DNA of 53,230 nucleotides, from contig LRSR01012853.1 in assembly GCA_001579985.1 (NCBI GenBank), forward strand, positions 1-53,230, written 5' to 3'. The position numbers and the translations under genes are program-made. Below, piece after piece: positions 1-12,336 of the stretch (within the stretch, counting starts at the first letter, position 1; every line of letters begins with the position of its first letter). The notes under the pieces are model-generated. The model saw only the letters and a list, made by a program, of their open reading frames with translations. It was not told where the DNA came from and searched no databases. The stretch comes from Hypsibius dujardini (taxonomy: Eukaryota; Tardigrada; Eutardigrada; Parachela; Hypsibiidae).

Positions 1-59
1 GACAGACAGACAGACAGACCGGCATACATTTACTAATAAAGTATTCCATCATTTTCTAG

Positions 60-642
60 CATTTCGTCTGCGCAAAATGCGAGAAACCTTTTCTGGGCAC
101 AAAGCACTACGAGAAGAAGGGATTGGCATACTGCGAACTCCATTACCATCAGCTGTTTGGCAATATCGATTTCGTCAGTGGGGAAATCATTGAAGACAGT
201 ATGTTTAGTCCAGCTGCTGGCTACTATGAATTCTCGAGGTTCTGTATTTCAATTTTATGTTCGTTTTTTTCACAGTCTGTGTCACGGCTTTGAATAAAAC
301 GTGGAAGCCGGAGAACTTTGTGTGCTGGTCTTGCGAGACGCCAATGGACGAACGGTGAGACAGACTAACGAGAAGATGAATGCGCGAAGGCAGGCAGACA
401 GACAGGCAGACAGACCAGCCGACAGACAGAGACATGTTTATCTTCGGACAAAAATTCTAAAGGTCTGGTTTCATATTCTTTGCAGGACCAAGTTTCTGGA
501 AATGGATATGCTCCCTGTATGCAAACGATGCTACGAGCGCTTCCCCGGTGAACTCCGTCGTCGCCTCACTCGTCACTACGAGGCAGCCCAGCGTATCCGA
601 CCACTTGCGCCGGAGTCCACAATTGCACACGTTTCTTCGTGA
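60..642 (+). CDS. LIMS1: PINCH/LIMS-family LIM-only adaptor, last three exons (partial gene)
   Basis: Exons 60-198, 276-354 and 486-642 join in frame (GT-AG borders, phases 1 and 2), ending in a TGA at 640-642; the 5' part lies outside the window. The first exon encodes the end of LIM4 ([20 protein letters not shown] followed by [13 protein letters not shown]), which is diagnostic of PINCH proteins. The last exons encode LIM5 and the basic tail ([20 protein letters not shown]). PINCH is a cytoplasmic adaptor in the ILK-PINCH-parvin complex at integrin adhesions and muscle attachments; LIM5 is known to bind RSU1. In LIM5 the second zinc finger is intact (CWSC...CKRC), but the first has Asp, Ser, Lys and Asn where the human protein, as I recall it, has four cysteines. 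Family identity is firm; choice between LIMS paralogues is not meaningful for an invertebrate. Confidence 0.9.
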
Positions 643-2033
643 GAATGTCTTACCGCACTTTTCCATTCTAATGTCCTCTGTTCTCTTTCGCACTATCATA
701 TGTCCCCTCCCCCGTTTCGCTGTCCCCACTCTAACCGGCACCCCTGTGTATTTTTGTACAGAGAAGAGTATGAGAGATCCATGGTGGTGTCTGCATGTTT
801 CCCTCGCATGTGCTTCCGCGAAGAATCTCGCTAACCCCCCGCTCTTCAACTTCTTCTCCTCCTCCTCCCCCTCATCCCCCAATGACACTCTCTCACCCAG
901 CAGCCGCATTTATATCGGGACCTGCAGTTAAGGCATTTTCTTCGACTGGTCGCAGCTGGAGCCACCATTTTCTTTTGTGTGTTCATTGGCGAAGGGAATC
1001 CGTATTGGTGATTGTCCCGTAATTTTTGTCTTCTCTTGAAATGTTTACGGAGCGGGTCGCTACTTGCTGCCCCTATACCGGTACAAGGCACGAGGTTCTG
1101 GGTCTTCCTGTTCTTATCGGCAGCTATCTTTTATTATCCACCTTTTTACTTTTGCATGTTTATGTAGCTAAATTAATCGAATTTTTAAAAAGTATGTCCA
1201 CATAGATTTCGTGAACGTGACAAGCATAAATGAACACTAACAAGGTGAAACCACAACGAAGACAACACTAGTGCAACAGGGGCTGCTGTCTGCGTGTCTT
1301 TCTGTCTATGCCGATATGCTCTAATCTGCATGTCTACCGGTTTGTCTGTCTACCGGTTTGTCTGTCTGCCTTTGTGTCTGTCTGCCTTTGTTGTCTGTCT
1401 GTCTGTTTGTCTGTTGTCTGTCTGTCTGTCTGTCTGTATGTCTGTCTGTCTGTCTATCTGTCTGTCTGTCTGTCAGTCTGTCTTTCTGTCTGTCTGTCAG
1501 TCTGTCTTTCTGTCTGTTTGTCCGCCTGTTAGACTAGGTTAACCAGTAATCGAAAGGATTCCCGAAGAGTTTGGATGGGCAGCAGTATAGCCTGGTCGTT
1601 TCATTTTGGCTCCACGTCCTCGTGGCAGGACCTCTGACTTGCAGGTTTTGGACCAATGAAATCCCGCAAGAGCATGGCAATTAAATATTTACTTTTGATC
1701 ATGTCGCCGCAAAACGATCACAGAAAACCGTCAAAAAAAGGTATAAAATACAAAACAGAGGGAGTGCGAGCAAATGCAATACATCTACACACGCCGTTGG
1801 TATCTGTCCGGCCGGCGTCCAAGCAAAAGCGGGAAAAGCGTGATTTGACTCAACGCAATATAGAAAGATTTTTGTGTACTATCCGCGCACCTCATTCCAA
1901 TCAATTTAATACTTTCTCTCTCACCCCGACAAGCACGCATGCTCATCTCCCCCCTTACACCACGGAAACAAAACTCGAGATCGCAGACCAGAAATCAACA
2001 CCCGAAACAAACCCCGTCCCCGGTCCGTCCACG
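643..2033. other. Convergent intergenic region with CTGT array
   Basis: This gap lies between the 3' ends of the PINCH gene and USP32. It holds a pyrimidine-rich stretch (about 830-900), a CTGT array (1294-1535) and otherwise unassigned sequence. An open frame at 1656-2195 on the plus strand overlaps the last USP32 exon in antisense and shows no recognisable domain. I see no gene here. Confidence 0.6.
1294..1535 (+). repeat. CTGT tetranucleotide array
   Basis: Nearly continuous CTGT units with substitutions (CTGC, CTAT, CAGT). It is open in several frames and encodes only Cys-Leu-Ser-Val repeats, which is a product of the tetranucleotide and not a protein gene. Confidence 0.9.
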
Positions 2034-4742
2034 TCACTGGATTGCGCACATGGACTTCTTGTCATCGGCCGCCGAGTCAGTCTTGTCTGTCGCCACCGGA
2101 TTGGACACCGCCGTGATTTCCGCTCTGCCGGAGGACGTGGATCTCTCAATGGTGGCAGGACTGGCGCTACTGGTGGCGGCGCTCACTTCCGGTAGGAACG
2201 AGTCGTAGTCCAGGTCCTTTCGCTCGTAGAACAGCATATATGCCGTGGATGTGTCAATGTCTTTTTCCAAAATCTCCTATAAAAATAAAACAAAATAGAA
2301 TAAGGACATGTTCCATAAAATGAAAACATGTATACTCAGTTTTCAAATGTACCTTGCAACTACTGTCGTTAAAAAGGTACCATTTCCCATTGGGGTTCTT
2401 GCAGTAGGCCACGTAGTGCCCGGTTGCCAGAAGTCCGCTATGACACTGCAAATAGACAGGAGGTGAAATACTGAACTAACTTGGGACGATTTTACATGGA
2501 TGACAGAAAATGAAAAGACGACAGACAGACAGCCAGGAAGGCAGCCAGACAAACAGTTAGGAAGGCAGCAGACAGACATACAGTCAGGCAGAGAGACAGA
2601 CATACAGTCAGGCAGAGAGACAGACATACAGTCAGGCAGAGAGACAGACATACAGTCAGGCAGAGAGACAGGCAGACAGGCAACTTAATGCTTACGCAGA
2701 TAGCATAAAGATCGTATTTGGAATCAACTGGCAAGTCCAACCGGTGAGATGAACTCAAGCGCTGGCTGTCCGTGGAGTCACTGAGTTCTGCCAGGGAACA
2801 GGAGGACGATGCATCATCACTTGGGGTGGATGTCCATTGGGATGTGACACTCGCCGTGCCGGTTCCATCGGGGAAACTATTTCGTTTGCTGTCGCCGTCT
2901 CCGTTATGATAACGTTGTTCCGTTTCGTCCTCAACCGTCCCGTAATCCGAATGGCACTGGTCCCCGTCACCCTGACCGACCGGTATCGGCGGTCCATTCG
3001 TGAAGCGGTTGGGGTTGTTACTCGACGAGTCTGGAAGGGAACACACTTCTGAGTGAACGTTCACCAACGACGGCGCAGACGCCAGTTGAAGTTCATCCAT
3101 GGGCGGCGTGACTGATGTCGGGGCTACGAGGTACGAGGAAAAATCGAAACCGGACACCGGGAAAGTGACCACTTTGTGGGACTTGACCCAGAGCTCCCGA
3201 ACTTTTTGGAAGCGTTTGAAGTGAATGACCTGAAAAATGAAAAAAGTATGCGAGCTATTAGCATTACAGCTCTACTGTCTACGTCTCTTTGCTTGTCTGT
3301 ATGTCTATAACTGACTGTCTGTTTGTCTGTCTGCCTGATTGTCTGCCTGACTGTCTGTTTGTCTGTCTGCCTGACTGTCTGTTTGTCTGCCTGACTGTCT
3401 GTTTGTCTGTCTGTTTGTCTGTTTGTCTGCCTGTCTGCCTGCCTGCCTGTCTATCTGTCTGTCCGTTCGTTTATCGGTCGGTCCTGTCTGTCTGTCCGTC
3501 TGACTGCCTGTCTCAATAAATACGGTAAAAATACCAATGCCGGTGGAAGTTTCCACAACTGCATCCTTTTCGAGGCCAACTGCGGTTTTCTGCACTTTCC
3601 ACAGCTGTACAATGCATCCGGACCTAGCTCCTCCTCGTGTGTGAAGGCCTTCAGGCAGCTGTCCAGCGAGATTGGCTCAACATGCTCCTGCCGCGCTCGG
3701 CGAACACTCTCGTGTTCCAGAATCATCTTCGAACGAGAATGAAAACAAACGTTAAATTACCGTTCGAACTTCACAAGCGGACGGTTCAATTGGACTCACG
3801 AATTCGAGGCTATCTTGGTAGCGCAAATGGTAGAACGTGGGCTCCCAGTCGATGGCGATGGTGGTGCTCGCCGACCGGAACAGGTCGTCGTTGACGGCCA
3901 GCGGGCAGCCGCGGCAGAATTTATACCACGGACAGCGTTCACACCAATTCCCATCTTCCCGGACAATTCGCAAGACAAAGGAGAACTCCGACGGGCAAAC
4001 ACCACTAATGAATGAGAGCAATGCAGTCAGACCTAGTGTTGTTAAGAGTATGCATCGCGCGTTTGAATTTAAATAAAAACCCTATTTCATTCTAGTAAAA
4101 AGAAAACACCGGTTTTGGAATTTAAAATAAAAAACGATAAATAAAAAGTCTAAAATTTAAAGTAAAATCAGAGATCTAATTCGTCCAGTATATTTTAATT
4201 CAAAATACATCTATTTATATATTCAAAAATAAAAGCAGGGTTTTAGGTCATTTACAACATCATTTCATTACATCTTTTAAAGTCAAAACCTTGTCAATAG
4301 ATCAACAGTAGCACAGTGCGTTCCCTACTAGTACCATTCTTGTGCGTGGTTGCAGTCTTCGACTGCCGTTGAGTCCGGTCCGACAAACCGCTTGATCTGG
4401 AGCCACACCCGCTCATAAAGTTGGCGATTGGTCGTCCCCTTGTCTTGGTTGACCATGACCGGGGTGCCAAAGGTCTTTGGAGTGGCTTTGGCCCAAGCAA
4501 GGTAATAGCCGTCGTTGTGGACCTAACAACAGTCAATAAAAAGGCTGTAAAGCAACAGCCAAAGATACTCACAACTGACGAAAAAAGGAATTTGCAATTC
4601 CAATCAACTGGAATATTTTGTCTGAAGCAGTGGTTTGATTTTAATAGAAATTTGGTGAGAATTAATTGATACCGAGTCTCCCGTCTCTTCAAAGATACAA
4701 GGTAACTTGCTAATTTGATCTGTCTGGTGGGCTCATAGTCAC

Positions 4743-4781
<39 letters not shown>

Positions 4782-7700
4782 GTGTCTGTCCGTCAATCTG
4801 CCTGTCTGACTGTTTGTCTGGCTGTTTGTTTATGTGTCTATGTGTTTGGCTGTCTGTGTGTCTGTGTGTCTGTGTGTCTGTGTCTGTCTGTGTCTGTCGC
4901 AAGCGAAACGCAGACTCAAGACCCACCATGCGTCGGTGAATCGCCATAATCCAGGCGTCATTGGTCTTGGTCTCCATCCATTCCACCGAATCGGGCAGTG
5001 TAACTTGGTCCGGATCCGTCGGTACTTGGTACATGTAGAGGCGCCCGTCAAAGGTGACAGTCTGAATTTTCTGCTCGCACGGCACGTACCGCTTGACAAT
5101 CCCATTATGCACCTCCACCGGAACAATCAGCGATGCCGGAACACCGCAAGTTTTCGCGAACGCCTGAATCAGGCCGTCGAACGTACTGTCGGGATCGATG
5201 CGGAGACCGTACTTTATCGGTCCTCCTCCATCACACCTGTAAATGAGTTTGGTTTTACAAAAAACAAAGACTAAAAATCACGTAAGCCAAATGGATATTT
5301 AAAAAAAAGCCTGATTTCAAGCACATTTTCTTTTGCAAAACTAGTTCGTATTTAAAAGGGTAACATTTATTCTTTTACGAACCGAACAAGGTTGAGCTCC
5401 AAAATCATGAGATTGTCCAGCGGCAGCGGCAACGACAGCACGCTGAAGGGATCGAATCGCACGCTGGAGTTGCTGCATGTCTGGCACTTGACCCGGGAGC
5501 GGAGCAGCCCGTGGAAGAGGTCCACCACGATGCTCTGGTTCCGGCGGAGGTGATTCTCCCAGGCTTCATGAGCGACAACCTGCCCGAAACAACAGCAAAC
5601 GCTAAGTATCACACAAATTTCAAAAAACGATGTGCCTGAATGTTCAAGTAAACTTAAAGTGTTTTAAAAAAATGGCCATCTACTAAAACAATCCGAACTC
5701 ATGACTGACGTATCTTGTATTTTTTTACTTCAAATTTTATTATCCAGTTATAAATAATATTTAATAAATATTTAATAATACTTAATAAACATTTAAATAA
5801 TATTTAATAAATAAATAAAATAATATTTAATTTAAATTCAAAAGCCTAATTTGAACAACACAACAAAGAGTAGCTGCTTGCCTGCTTTTATGTCTAGCAC
5901 CGGTACATGTTGGCAAAGCAATTTCATGTCTGTTACCTCATCGACGCGTCCCTCCGAGTCGTTCAGCTCGACGTACGGCTTATCCTGCACCCGATTCAGA
6001 TCCTCATGCAGACCGTTCAACAGAAAGTCCAACAACTCCTGTGAGTCATGCTGCTGGTAGCCGTTGAAGGCCGGGGCATGCTTGCCGATGATGGAGCGCA
6101 GTTTGAACGGCGCGACGGTGCGGAGTTTGCCGCTCCACAGCTGGCCGATCAGTTCGGCGTACCGTTCGGCGATCAGGCCGCCGTAACCGATCGGGTTGGT
6201 GCGGTTGAGCTCGTTGAGGAACTGGCCCATCTTGAAGTAGTACGTCAACGGGCGGCTGTAGCTGATGCACTGGATGGCAGAGTTGAGAAAGCACGTGTTG
6301 CCGAGGTTGTTGAGGCCGCAGCAGCCTTTCTCGTAGGAGCCGTCCTCCCGGCTAATACTGCCGGACCGACTCAAGTGGCTGCTCTTCCGCGCCACCGCCA
6401 CCGCTGAGCCCGACAGACTGCTTAATTCCTCCGGCCACGTTAAGTCGCGATTTCGAATCTGCCGAGAATGGATAACAGTTCAGAAAAAATCAATGCCTGA
6501 CTCACATTACGGTTTTGATAATGAATTAAATGATAAATGATTAATCTAGAAAGAGAAACAATTGCTGAAAATTAAATGTTTATTGTCTAAGTAAATTAGC
6601 TTAATTTATAGACTTAATTTATAAAAAGATTAAACTACTAAAAATTGTGCTTTTTATTTCCAATTAAATTAAGTCTAAACTTAAGGACTTAATTTAATAA
6701 CTAAATTAAACCGCGAAAACTTCAGCTTTTATTTCAGAATAAACAAGTAAAATTTAATTTTTAAATTATAAATAGACAACAAACCGCTGAACATTATGCT
6801 TTTTATTTCAAAATAAATCAAGCTAAATAAATAAAATATAATGCAAATAAAATCCGTTAAGAATTAATTTAATTTGAAAGATGATTAAGTATTATAATTG
6901 AATCAAATTCCGGATCGTGGTTATTATTAATTGAAACTCAATGAAAAATTACTATTGGAAGGGACATTTTGAATAATCTAGAAATACGATTGATTGAACT
7001 TGTTTATTTTGGCGAAAATTAGAGCAGCTTGCTTAATCTAATTTTTCCGCTGGGCCGGCTTAGTGGAGTGGCTAAGAGTGGCTTAAACTCAAACCACCCT
7101 GATGGCTTAAACTCAAACCACCCTGATGGCTCGAACTCTGACCACCCTGATGGCTCGAACTCTGACCACCCTGATGGCTCGAACTCAGACCACCCTGATG
7201 GCTCGAATTCAGACCACCCTGATGGTTCGAACTCTGACCACCCTGATGGCTCGAACTCTGCCAACCAAAATTGTGACCATGTGCGTAGTAACACTCTTCA
7301 CCTCAACGAGTATCTTGTCGAAATCCCTCAGGCCCATGCGTTTGACGTTGACATTCTCATCATCAATCAGTGTCATGTTATTGTCGTCGGCGTAGATCCA
7401 CAGTCGCAGGTCGTCGGATGGCAGTCGGAGTCGCCGGCAGATATGGTCATGGATCTCGGTGAATTTGGTATACGAACTGAAAGCGGCTGTGGCAAAGGCG
7501 AACCGTTCGGTGGTCGAGCGACCGGAATTGGGATACGAACTGCCGGCACCGCTGTACCCACTGACCATCCCACTGTAGGCATAGGGATAAGCGCCGTACG
7601 GTCGTCCGGTTTCAACAACCTGTAAATGAAGAAGGAAAATGTTACGAAACAGAAGAAAACGGGACATGTCTTCCTCGCCTTAACCAAATCAAAACATTTA

Positions 7701-10700
7701 AAGACAAGGTATAAGGCTACCTAAGATCGGAATAGCATCAAATGTAAATATCACACTCAAACAAACTCAAGTCAAATTGAGACTGTTTCGATGTACAAAT
7801 CATATGATTCGACTTAAATTCACTTGATCTTGACCAACTTTTTTCATCCAAATAGGAGGAAACTCATTTTTGCCCAAACTTAAAGTACAACACGCTGTTT
7901 AGTTTTCTTTACGAACGCAGATCAGTCTGGCTGCCTTTTTGTTGTCTGTCAATTTTTGTGTCTTTACGAGTGTGTATGTATGCTGTCTGCCTGCGTGCCT
8001 GTCTGTCTACCTGCGTGCCTGTCTGTCTGCCTGCGTGCCTGTCTGTCTGCCTGCGTGCCTGTCTGTCTGCCTGTCTGCCAAGCATCGCCAGCGACCAAGT
8101 ACCAGCACTTACTCGGTGTTTGTAGAGCTTGAAACAGACGGGGAAAATATCCACCACCACGTCCCCATTGTCTAGCCGGACACACTGCCGCGGGAGTTCC
8201 AGCCGGCCGGAGTACCAGTGGCTCAGCACCCGCCACACTGCCTGGCACACCAACTTGAAGTCCTTATCATCCTTCTGCAGTTCCCCATCCGGTCGTTTGT
8301 GCAGAATACCTCCCTCATCGGTCATGGATTTGAGCGCCGTCCGGTCGGACATGAGGAGGGGTTGGTTGTTGATAAAACCCGGGTGGCGCAGCTGGACGGA
8401 CATGGTACTCGAGGAGCGGGAGAGGGTCGGGGTGCTGGCACGGGACGAGGAGGCCTGCTTGAACGGCGACTGTATGTCCCGAATCATATCCGTGGCGTAG
8501 GTCAGGGCATTCGACCGTTTGCGGCCGCCGTTGGTGATTCCAGCATCGGCGTCACCCAGACCGTCGTGGGTCAGCTCCTTGACAAAAAAACAGAGATTAC
8601 ATGTATTCGGTCACCATTGACAGCAATCACACGAATTACCTTGACGTAGCGCTCCCATGTACTCCACCACTCCATACTGATGATGTAGTAGACGTCACCG
8701 GGTAATTTGATTCTGCAGCAAACACAAAAAATGAGAAGCTTATCCCTTTTGTAATCCTTTCAGTTTAGTTCTGTTCGATTAGACTTAAATGCTACCAAAA
8801 ATATTCACAAAAAACGGCCGTTTTATTTGCAATATAAAGTATATTTATTTTTATCCTTTCATGAATGAAATATTCTATAGATTTAATATTTAGAATTCCC
8901 GATTGAAGTATATATGTATATAAAAAAATAAATATATAGGAATTTAAAGTTCCAGTCATTATATTATTTATATTAATTATTCAATGACACGGAAATAATT
9001 TTAATTATATTTAATTATATTTAATATTTAGCCTCCCACACACGATAACCGGCACGAATGTTTTTTGCTAGTGTCCCGAGAACAGACGCGAAAGGCCCTC
9101 AATTAATTACTAGATCGGGCAGGGAAAACGAACAATCTGGCACTTGTTTGACTAGATTTTCCCCACATACACAACAAAATTTGTTGATTAATTTTGTCTC
9201 GAAAGTACACAATTATTTTACAATTTTTATTTGAATACTGTAGGAAAACAAGAAAAAATTAAGTTACATCCAAACTCGGCCTTGCACGGCTTTGCATTCG
9301 AGACATATTTAAATTCGAGCTCTTACAAATAAATGATATAAATAAATTAGTAATTTGTTATTTAAATTGGAAGTCGTCAGTTAAATTTGAGCTAAATTGG
9401 CCGAACCTTTGGGCATCCCGCTGGGACCATTCAATCACCGAGGAGAATTCATCCTCTTTATGCTGCGGCTTCAGGCCCAGCACAATGTGGCACACTTGAA
9501 AGAGCAGGCGCATGAACTTCACCGTTAGCCGGCACTTATCGCTCCATATTAGAAACTCCTCCAGCGTCAGCAAGGAATGTGCCGGGTCACTAGAATACCG
9601 CGCCAGGATGTCTTCGGCCATTTTGAAAAACTGCGAATCCTCGCCGTCCGTGGCCGCCGCCGCCTCATCCACACAGACGACCGTGCGCAGCATGAGAACG
9701 ACCTCGTCGATGGTGAGGGTCTTCCGCCGGCGGATGTCGAAGATCTTGAAGCAGAACTTCTGCCGGTCCGGCAGCGGTCCGCGTGAGCAGGCGGAAATCC
9801 CGCAGACAATCTCCTTCAAATCCAGATGCCCGTCGCCGTTCTCATCGAACGCGTGAAAGAGATGGGCCACCACGGCGCTGGGAACAGGCGGGGACACTAG
9901 GCTGGCGAAAAGGGGCAGGTCAAAGCGTCCGTTGGTGGACAGAGCCTTGAGGGAGCCGTAGAATTTTTCCAGGTCGAAAATCTCCTTCTCATCGAGGTGG
10001 GTCACTCCGGCTAGGGTTTGGTAGAAGGTAGGGATCTCGTGGCGACCAGGCTCGCAAATCAGCTCCGGCATAAAGTCATTCTCTAGAAGCCAGCCTGGAA
10101 CGGATATTTTACAAATCAAAATTAGAGTCATAATATTGGAACAAAAGAACAGAAAAATGGCCATTTCAAAAAAAAGAAAGCATGGTGTCGAGATTAGGCA
10201 AAAAGATGTTTTGATAACATCCAAAAACCTGCACACTTTTGCCTCGAAATCAGAGGATCTACGAAAGCGATTTTGTTAAAAACAGGTCTGATGATTCCCC
10301 ATCGAATTCTTTAAATATTACGGAAATTTTAATCACCCATTTGTTTGCTTTTAAGCCTGGCTGTGAGTTTCAAAACAACTAAACGAAGAATGTCTTGGTG
10401 AGAACAAACTCTTCTGTACTAAAAAAACCAATTTATGATTAAGACCAAACGGACCAATCAAGCAATCAAGCAATCAATAAAAATAATACCAATTATTGCA
10501 CGCCTACTGACTTCCCGTCAAAAAGCCATACATCAAATTCTCTATTCTCCTAATTGGTTGGAAGGATTGACTTAGAAAGACTTGTTTCAAGGGGAATCTC
10601 CCATTGAACAAACGAAAAAGAACTGTCTCGCACTAGGTATAGCCGAACAACGTAAACAGTTTCCACTGCTTCATCACCTGGGGGCAAGCATCGTGAGAAA

Positions 10701-12336
10701 CCTCCCTCATAGCCTTCAAGTTTTGAAATTTGCTTTTGAATTCGGATAAATGCCTGTTTTCTCGACTTTATGTCTGCGTCTAAGTGTGTTCTCCCTTTTT
10801 TTCATTCTAAAACAAGACGTAGTGGAAAGTGGGCTCAGTTCCCACTGAATCGCTCTCAAACATTCGTTTACGTACGTGTGAGGCCCATCGTACTCCAATA
10901 CTGCGAGATCCACCCCTTGAACTGATCCGCCGTAATCAGTTCCGACGTGCCGAAAGCGTGAATCACATGCTGCGGCACTTTTCCATCCTCGGAGGCCTTG
11001 ACCAGAGCAATGAGGTCCATGACCGGCATCGAGGAAGTCCCTCCGGAACAGAGGTGAAAGAGCAGTTCCAGCTTCTCGTCCTGCGTGCCACACGAGAGGA
11101 GCACCAGCCCCGCCAGCAGGTCCTTAAAAGTGATGCCACGGGAAGTGCCGCCGAATGCGCTGAAGATGGCTTCCGCCACCTTCTGCGGCACCGCCTCGCC
11201 CATGACGCAGCTGCTGAATGTGGACTTAGGCAGGTGATCGCCGATGGCATCGCGGCGAAAGACATTCCGCAAGCGGTTCAAATCCTGCACTGGCACTGAA
11301 ACTCACGAAGAAATACAATGTTAATACAGTGTTTTCTCTTGCATGATTTGAGGGGAAATACTGGAACCAAAATTATTGAAATGAGGAAAATTAATAAAAC
11401 TACAAATGGAACTAAGTGCTACTAATCACTCAAAACTATTAAAAATAAAAAGGAAATAAGATACGGAGAACCCTAAAAATAATTAAAACCAGAAAGCAAA
11501 CAAAAATCTGCGAACTATGGAACTGATGAAAACTAATAAAAACAATTAAAACCAGGGAGGAAACAAATTATTAAATACTAAAAACGAAAAAACCCGACAA
11601 GGAACAAAATTACTACCAACTATTAAAACCAGGAGAGCAAGAAATTACTACTGGTAACTACGAACTACTAAACTGCGAAGTAGTGGATTTACGTACAAAA
11701 AAACTAATAAATACGCAGAAGCAAAGAATTACCAAATCATATACTACTAATACGCCAAGGAAATAAATTAACATGCCATCTCCAATAAATCGGAAGAGAC
11801 ACGAGAAACATGTAACACTAAAACAATTTGATGATCAAAACTGAGTACAGTAAGTCAATACACAGACCGCACGGGAGCCCATTGATCCACACATCAATCA
11901 ATCAAGCTACCGCAAAGAAGCCCATTGATTCACATATCAATCAATCAAGCTAGTCAGAAGCTGAGCCGAATCCGAGCAAGTCCGAGTTTAAACGCCGATC
12001 AAGCGTTGATTGATTGAATAGGTCGAATTCCCACCATGCAAACCAAGAGTCATTCTATTGTGTTTTTGTTTTTTTCCGTCACATTTAGCAACATTAAAGC
12101 TATTTAAGCTAATTTTATATAGAACGTTAGCGTCTACGGATTAAAAGATTTAGTGAGGCTGAATGAGCAAGGAAAAAAACAGTCCGAACGTTGCATTTCC
12201 GCTAGAAAAAAACTATTCCACTAGCTTGGTACAAAAACATCCGCTTACCCCGTCGAACCGCATCCTCGTAGGACAAAATGCTCTGCTTCGCATCCTTCCC
12301 AATCTTGAAGTTCAAGTTCAATAGACTTTTCCACAT
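2034..12336 (-). CDS. USP32: USP32 ubiquitin carboxyl-terminal hydrolase, 15 exons, 1511 aa
   Basis: Exons: 12249-12336, 10876-11295, 9407-10094, 8640-8712, 8113-8577, 7302-7619, 5937-6458, 5383-5579, 4927-5236, 4335-4522, 3800-4004, 3535-3726, 2696-3229, 2353-2445, 2034-2276; all phases agree. The protein is collinear with human USP32 (about 1600 aa): N-terminal EF-hand region ([12 protein letters not shown] is canonical; the next loop is degenerate), DUSP-like region ([15 protein letters not shown]), ubiquitin-like segment, then the catalytic domain. The catalytic Cys is in GNTCFLNS (about residue 740), the His in LATGHYVAY (about 1410), and FNDSSC supplies the third site. The C-terminus is CAIQ, a CaaX prenylation box like the CVLQ I recall for human USP32, so a membrane-bound (Golgi/endosomal) deubiquitinase is expected. 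Zinc-type CxxC pairs ([14 protein letters not shown]) lie inside the catalytic insert. Several introns carry CTGT/CAGA arrays. Confidence 0.95.
2509..2688 (+). repeat. CAGA array with 24-bp higher-order repeat (USP32 intron 13)
   Basis: CAGA-rich sequence; from about 2567 to 2680 it is four near-identical 24-bp units containing GACATACAGTCAGGCAGAGA. In the USP32 transcript (minus strand) it reads CUGU. It begins a few bases from exon 13. Confidence 0.9.
3281..3515 (+). repeat. CTGT array (USP32 intron 12)
   Basis: CTGT units with CTGC and CTGA variants. In the USP32 transcript it reads CAGA, complementary to the array in intron 13 on the other side of exon 13. Confidence 0.9.
4740..4905 (+). 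repeat. CTGT array (USP32 intron 9)
   Basis: About ten perfect CTGT units followed by CTGTGTGT variants. It ends about 20 bases from the donor of exon 9. Confidence 0.9.
7080..7266 (+). repeat. 24-bp minisatellite, about 7.7 copies (USP32 intron 6)
   Basis: Unit of the form GGCTCGAACTCTGACCACCC plus TGAT, repeated in exact 24-bp register with few substitutions. It starts about 35 bases inside the intron after the exon 6 donor. Because 24 is a multiple of three, it is open on both strands, encoding 8-residue repeats such as EFEPSGWS. Confidence 0.95.
7975..8085 (+). repeat. 20-bp CTGT/CTGC-derived tandem repeat (USP32 intron 5)
   Basis: About five copies of a 20-bp unit made of CTGTCTGTCTGCCTGCGTGC. 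It lies about 30 bases from the exon 5 donor. Confidence 0.85.

Noticed and set aside
1294-1542. Long open frames of Cys-Leu-Ser-Val repeats (also at 3289-3519, 20536-20751, 34025-34272, 35906-36223, 44406-44744 and 47817-48056)
   Set aside because: They are translations of CTGT/CAGA tetranucleotide arrays, which are open in several frames by nature, and they lie in introns or between genes.
1656-2195. 179-codon plus-strand frame
   Set aside because: It overlaps the last USP32 exon in antisense, has no domain or splice support, and its codons are explained by the minus-strand gene.
7080-7266. CRISPR-like regular repeats
   Set aside because: The 24-bp units are directly adjacent with no spacers, and the DNA is animal nuclear DNA with spliced genes.
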